DNA of 5,973 nt from an uncultured bacterium (GTDB lineage Bacteria > Actinomycetota > Actinomycetes > S36-B12): NCBI GenBank assembly GCA_903908025.1, contig CAIVQM010000439.1, forward strand, positions 1 to 5,973, given 5' to 3'. Below, in pieces: positions 5,245 through 5,973 of this stretch. The notes under the pieces are model-generated. The model searched no databases and had not been told where the DNA came from. It saw only the letters and a program-made list of their open reading frames with translations. Each line of letters begins with the position of its first letter. The first letter of the stretch is position 1. The translations under genes were made by a program, and so were the position numbers.

Positions 5245-5973
5245 TGTCTGAGAAGGCCTGGCTCACCGACACCGACCCCAGCACCCGGTTCCCCGTCTTC
5301 ACTCGGCTCAACGCGGCCGACGTCATGGCGGACCCGATCACCCCCCTGGGCGCGACGATGTGCTGGATCCCCAACGTGCTCCCGGGCTGGGCGTCCGGCT
5401 ATGTCGAGGACGTCTGCTTTACGGCCGATGAGCTCTCCGAGCCGTCCTCGGTCGCGGGCTTCTTCTACGGCTACCTGTATGTCAACCAGAGCTCCGTGCG
5501 CGTACTGGGTATCCGCAAGGGCATGTCCGCCGACATCATCGACACGATCTTCTTCAACTCCCCGGGTGCACCCGCACACGTCCCGTCGGCCACCGACGAT
5601 AACGAGGCACTCTCTGCTGCCGCTCCGGCCCGTGCGGGATGGGTCCTGACGACCTCGAAGTTTGAGGGGGCCGACGAGGATGCGGCGATCGCGGACCGGC
5701 TGCGCAACGAGCGCCCGAACCTGCGCGCCATGAGCAACCGCGGGCTGGTGGCCCGGGCCCGCTCCGTGATGCCATTCGAGCGCCTGGCGTGGCGCAGTGA
5801 GCAGATCGGCTCGTCGAACGCTGCGGTCGGTCCGGCCGTCGCCGGCGGGATGCTCGGTGCAGACAAGGCGCACCTGCTCGTGACCATCCTCGGCTACGCG
5901 GGCGAGGTCGAGTCCGCGGCTCCGACGTACGCCCTATGGTCGCTTTCGCGCACGGCTCGCAACAGCGCGGAGA
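5244..5973 (+). CDS. Second PEP-utilising-type phosphotransferase paralogue, N-terminal part (cut by right edge)
   Basis: The 243 visible residues align co-linearly with the gene at 1429. Shared blocks include W-TDT then RFP--TR-NA--V--DP-TPL at the start, VNQSSVRVLG against FNQVSVGRVFG, then DDNEALSAA against DDNEECSAA, and ALWSLSRTARNSAE against ALSRLVRDSADL. Between these the two are well diverged, so this is an old duplication rather than a recent copy. The segment lies entirely in the presumed acceptor-binding domain; whether a phosphohistidine domain follows cannot be seen. As in its partner there is no ATP-grasp domain. ATG 5244 is preferred because it puts the TDT motif at nearly the same distance as in the paralogue; the in-frame ATG 5232 would add four residues, and neither has a strong ribosome site. 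It may form a heteromer with the first copy or serve another substrate. Confidence 0.85.
   Translation, partial: MSEKAWLTDTDPSTRFPVFTRLNAADVMADPITPLGATMCWIPNVLPGWASGYVEDVCFTADELSEPSSVAGFFYGYLYVNQSSVRVLGIRKGMSADIIDTIFFNSPGAPAHVPSATDDNEALSAAAPARAGWVLTTSKFEGADEDAAIADRLRNERPNLRAMSNRGLVARARSVMPFERLAWRSEQIGSSNAAVGPAVAGGMLGADKAHLLVTILGYAGEVESAAPTYALWSLSRTARNSAE

Noticed and set aside
1..5973. CRISPR array, tRNA or rRNA gene, insertion sequence or attachment site
   Set aside because: I saw no regularly spaced repeats, transposase motifs, terminal inverted repeats or structural RNA signatures; the window is almost wholly ordinary coding sequence.

Overview
The window is a stretch of GC-rich DNA with short intergenic gaps, GTG as well as ATG starts, and purine-rich ribosome binding sites (AAGGAG, GAGGA). 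Gene content and base composition suggest an actinobacterium of the mycolic-acid or nocardioform type. This is an inference from style and gene families; no marker gene is present to fix the taxon.

Layout. Two genes face left: the N-terminal part of a short-chain dehydrogenase/reductase (1-214, cut by the left edge) preceded by a pyridoxamine-5'-phosphate-oxidase-like flavin/F420 split-barrel protein (254-781). A divergent control region (782-929) separates them from a rightward run of five genes: a SnoaL/NTF2-like small protein (930-1376); a 578-residue protein that looks like the back half of a PEP-synthase or rifampin-phosphotransferase type enzyme and ends in a phosphohistidine swivelling domain (1429-3165); a histidine phosphatase overlapping it by 4 bases (3162-3875); a Rieske oxygenase alpha subunit (3927-5135); and, after a 108-base gap, a diverged paralogue of the 578-residue protein (5244 to beyond the right edge).

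How the genes may work together. The 578-residue protein keeps the catalytic histidine (His534) but has no ATP-grasp domain before it and no PEP-binding barrel after it. That resembles the split organisation of phenylphosphate synthase and the last two domains of rifampin phosphotransferase: a separate ATP-binding partner would phosphorylate the histidine, and the phosphate would pass to a small-molecule acceptor. With a tightly coupled phosphatase and a Rieske oxygenase in the same run, the cluster reads as a catabolic or tailoring module in which a substrate is phosphorylated, oxidised and dephosphorylated, or in which the phosphatase resets the phosphohistidine. The substrate is not identifiable from this window. 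The SnoaL-like protein, split-barrel protein and dehydrogenase are common companions in actinobacterial catabolic clusters.

The most notable non-coding signal is a perfect 10-base inverted repeat (5152-5161 with 5235-5244) that would bury the ribosome-binding region of the second paralogue, in a gap also crossed by a 35-codon open frame.
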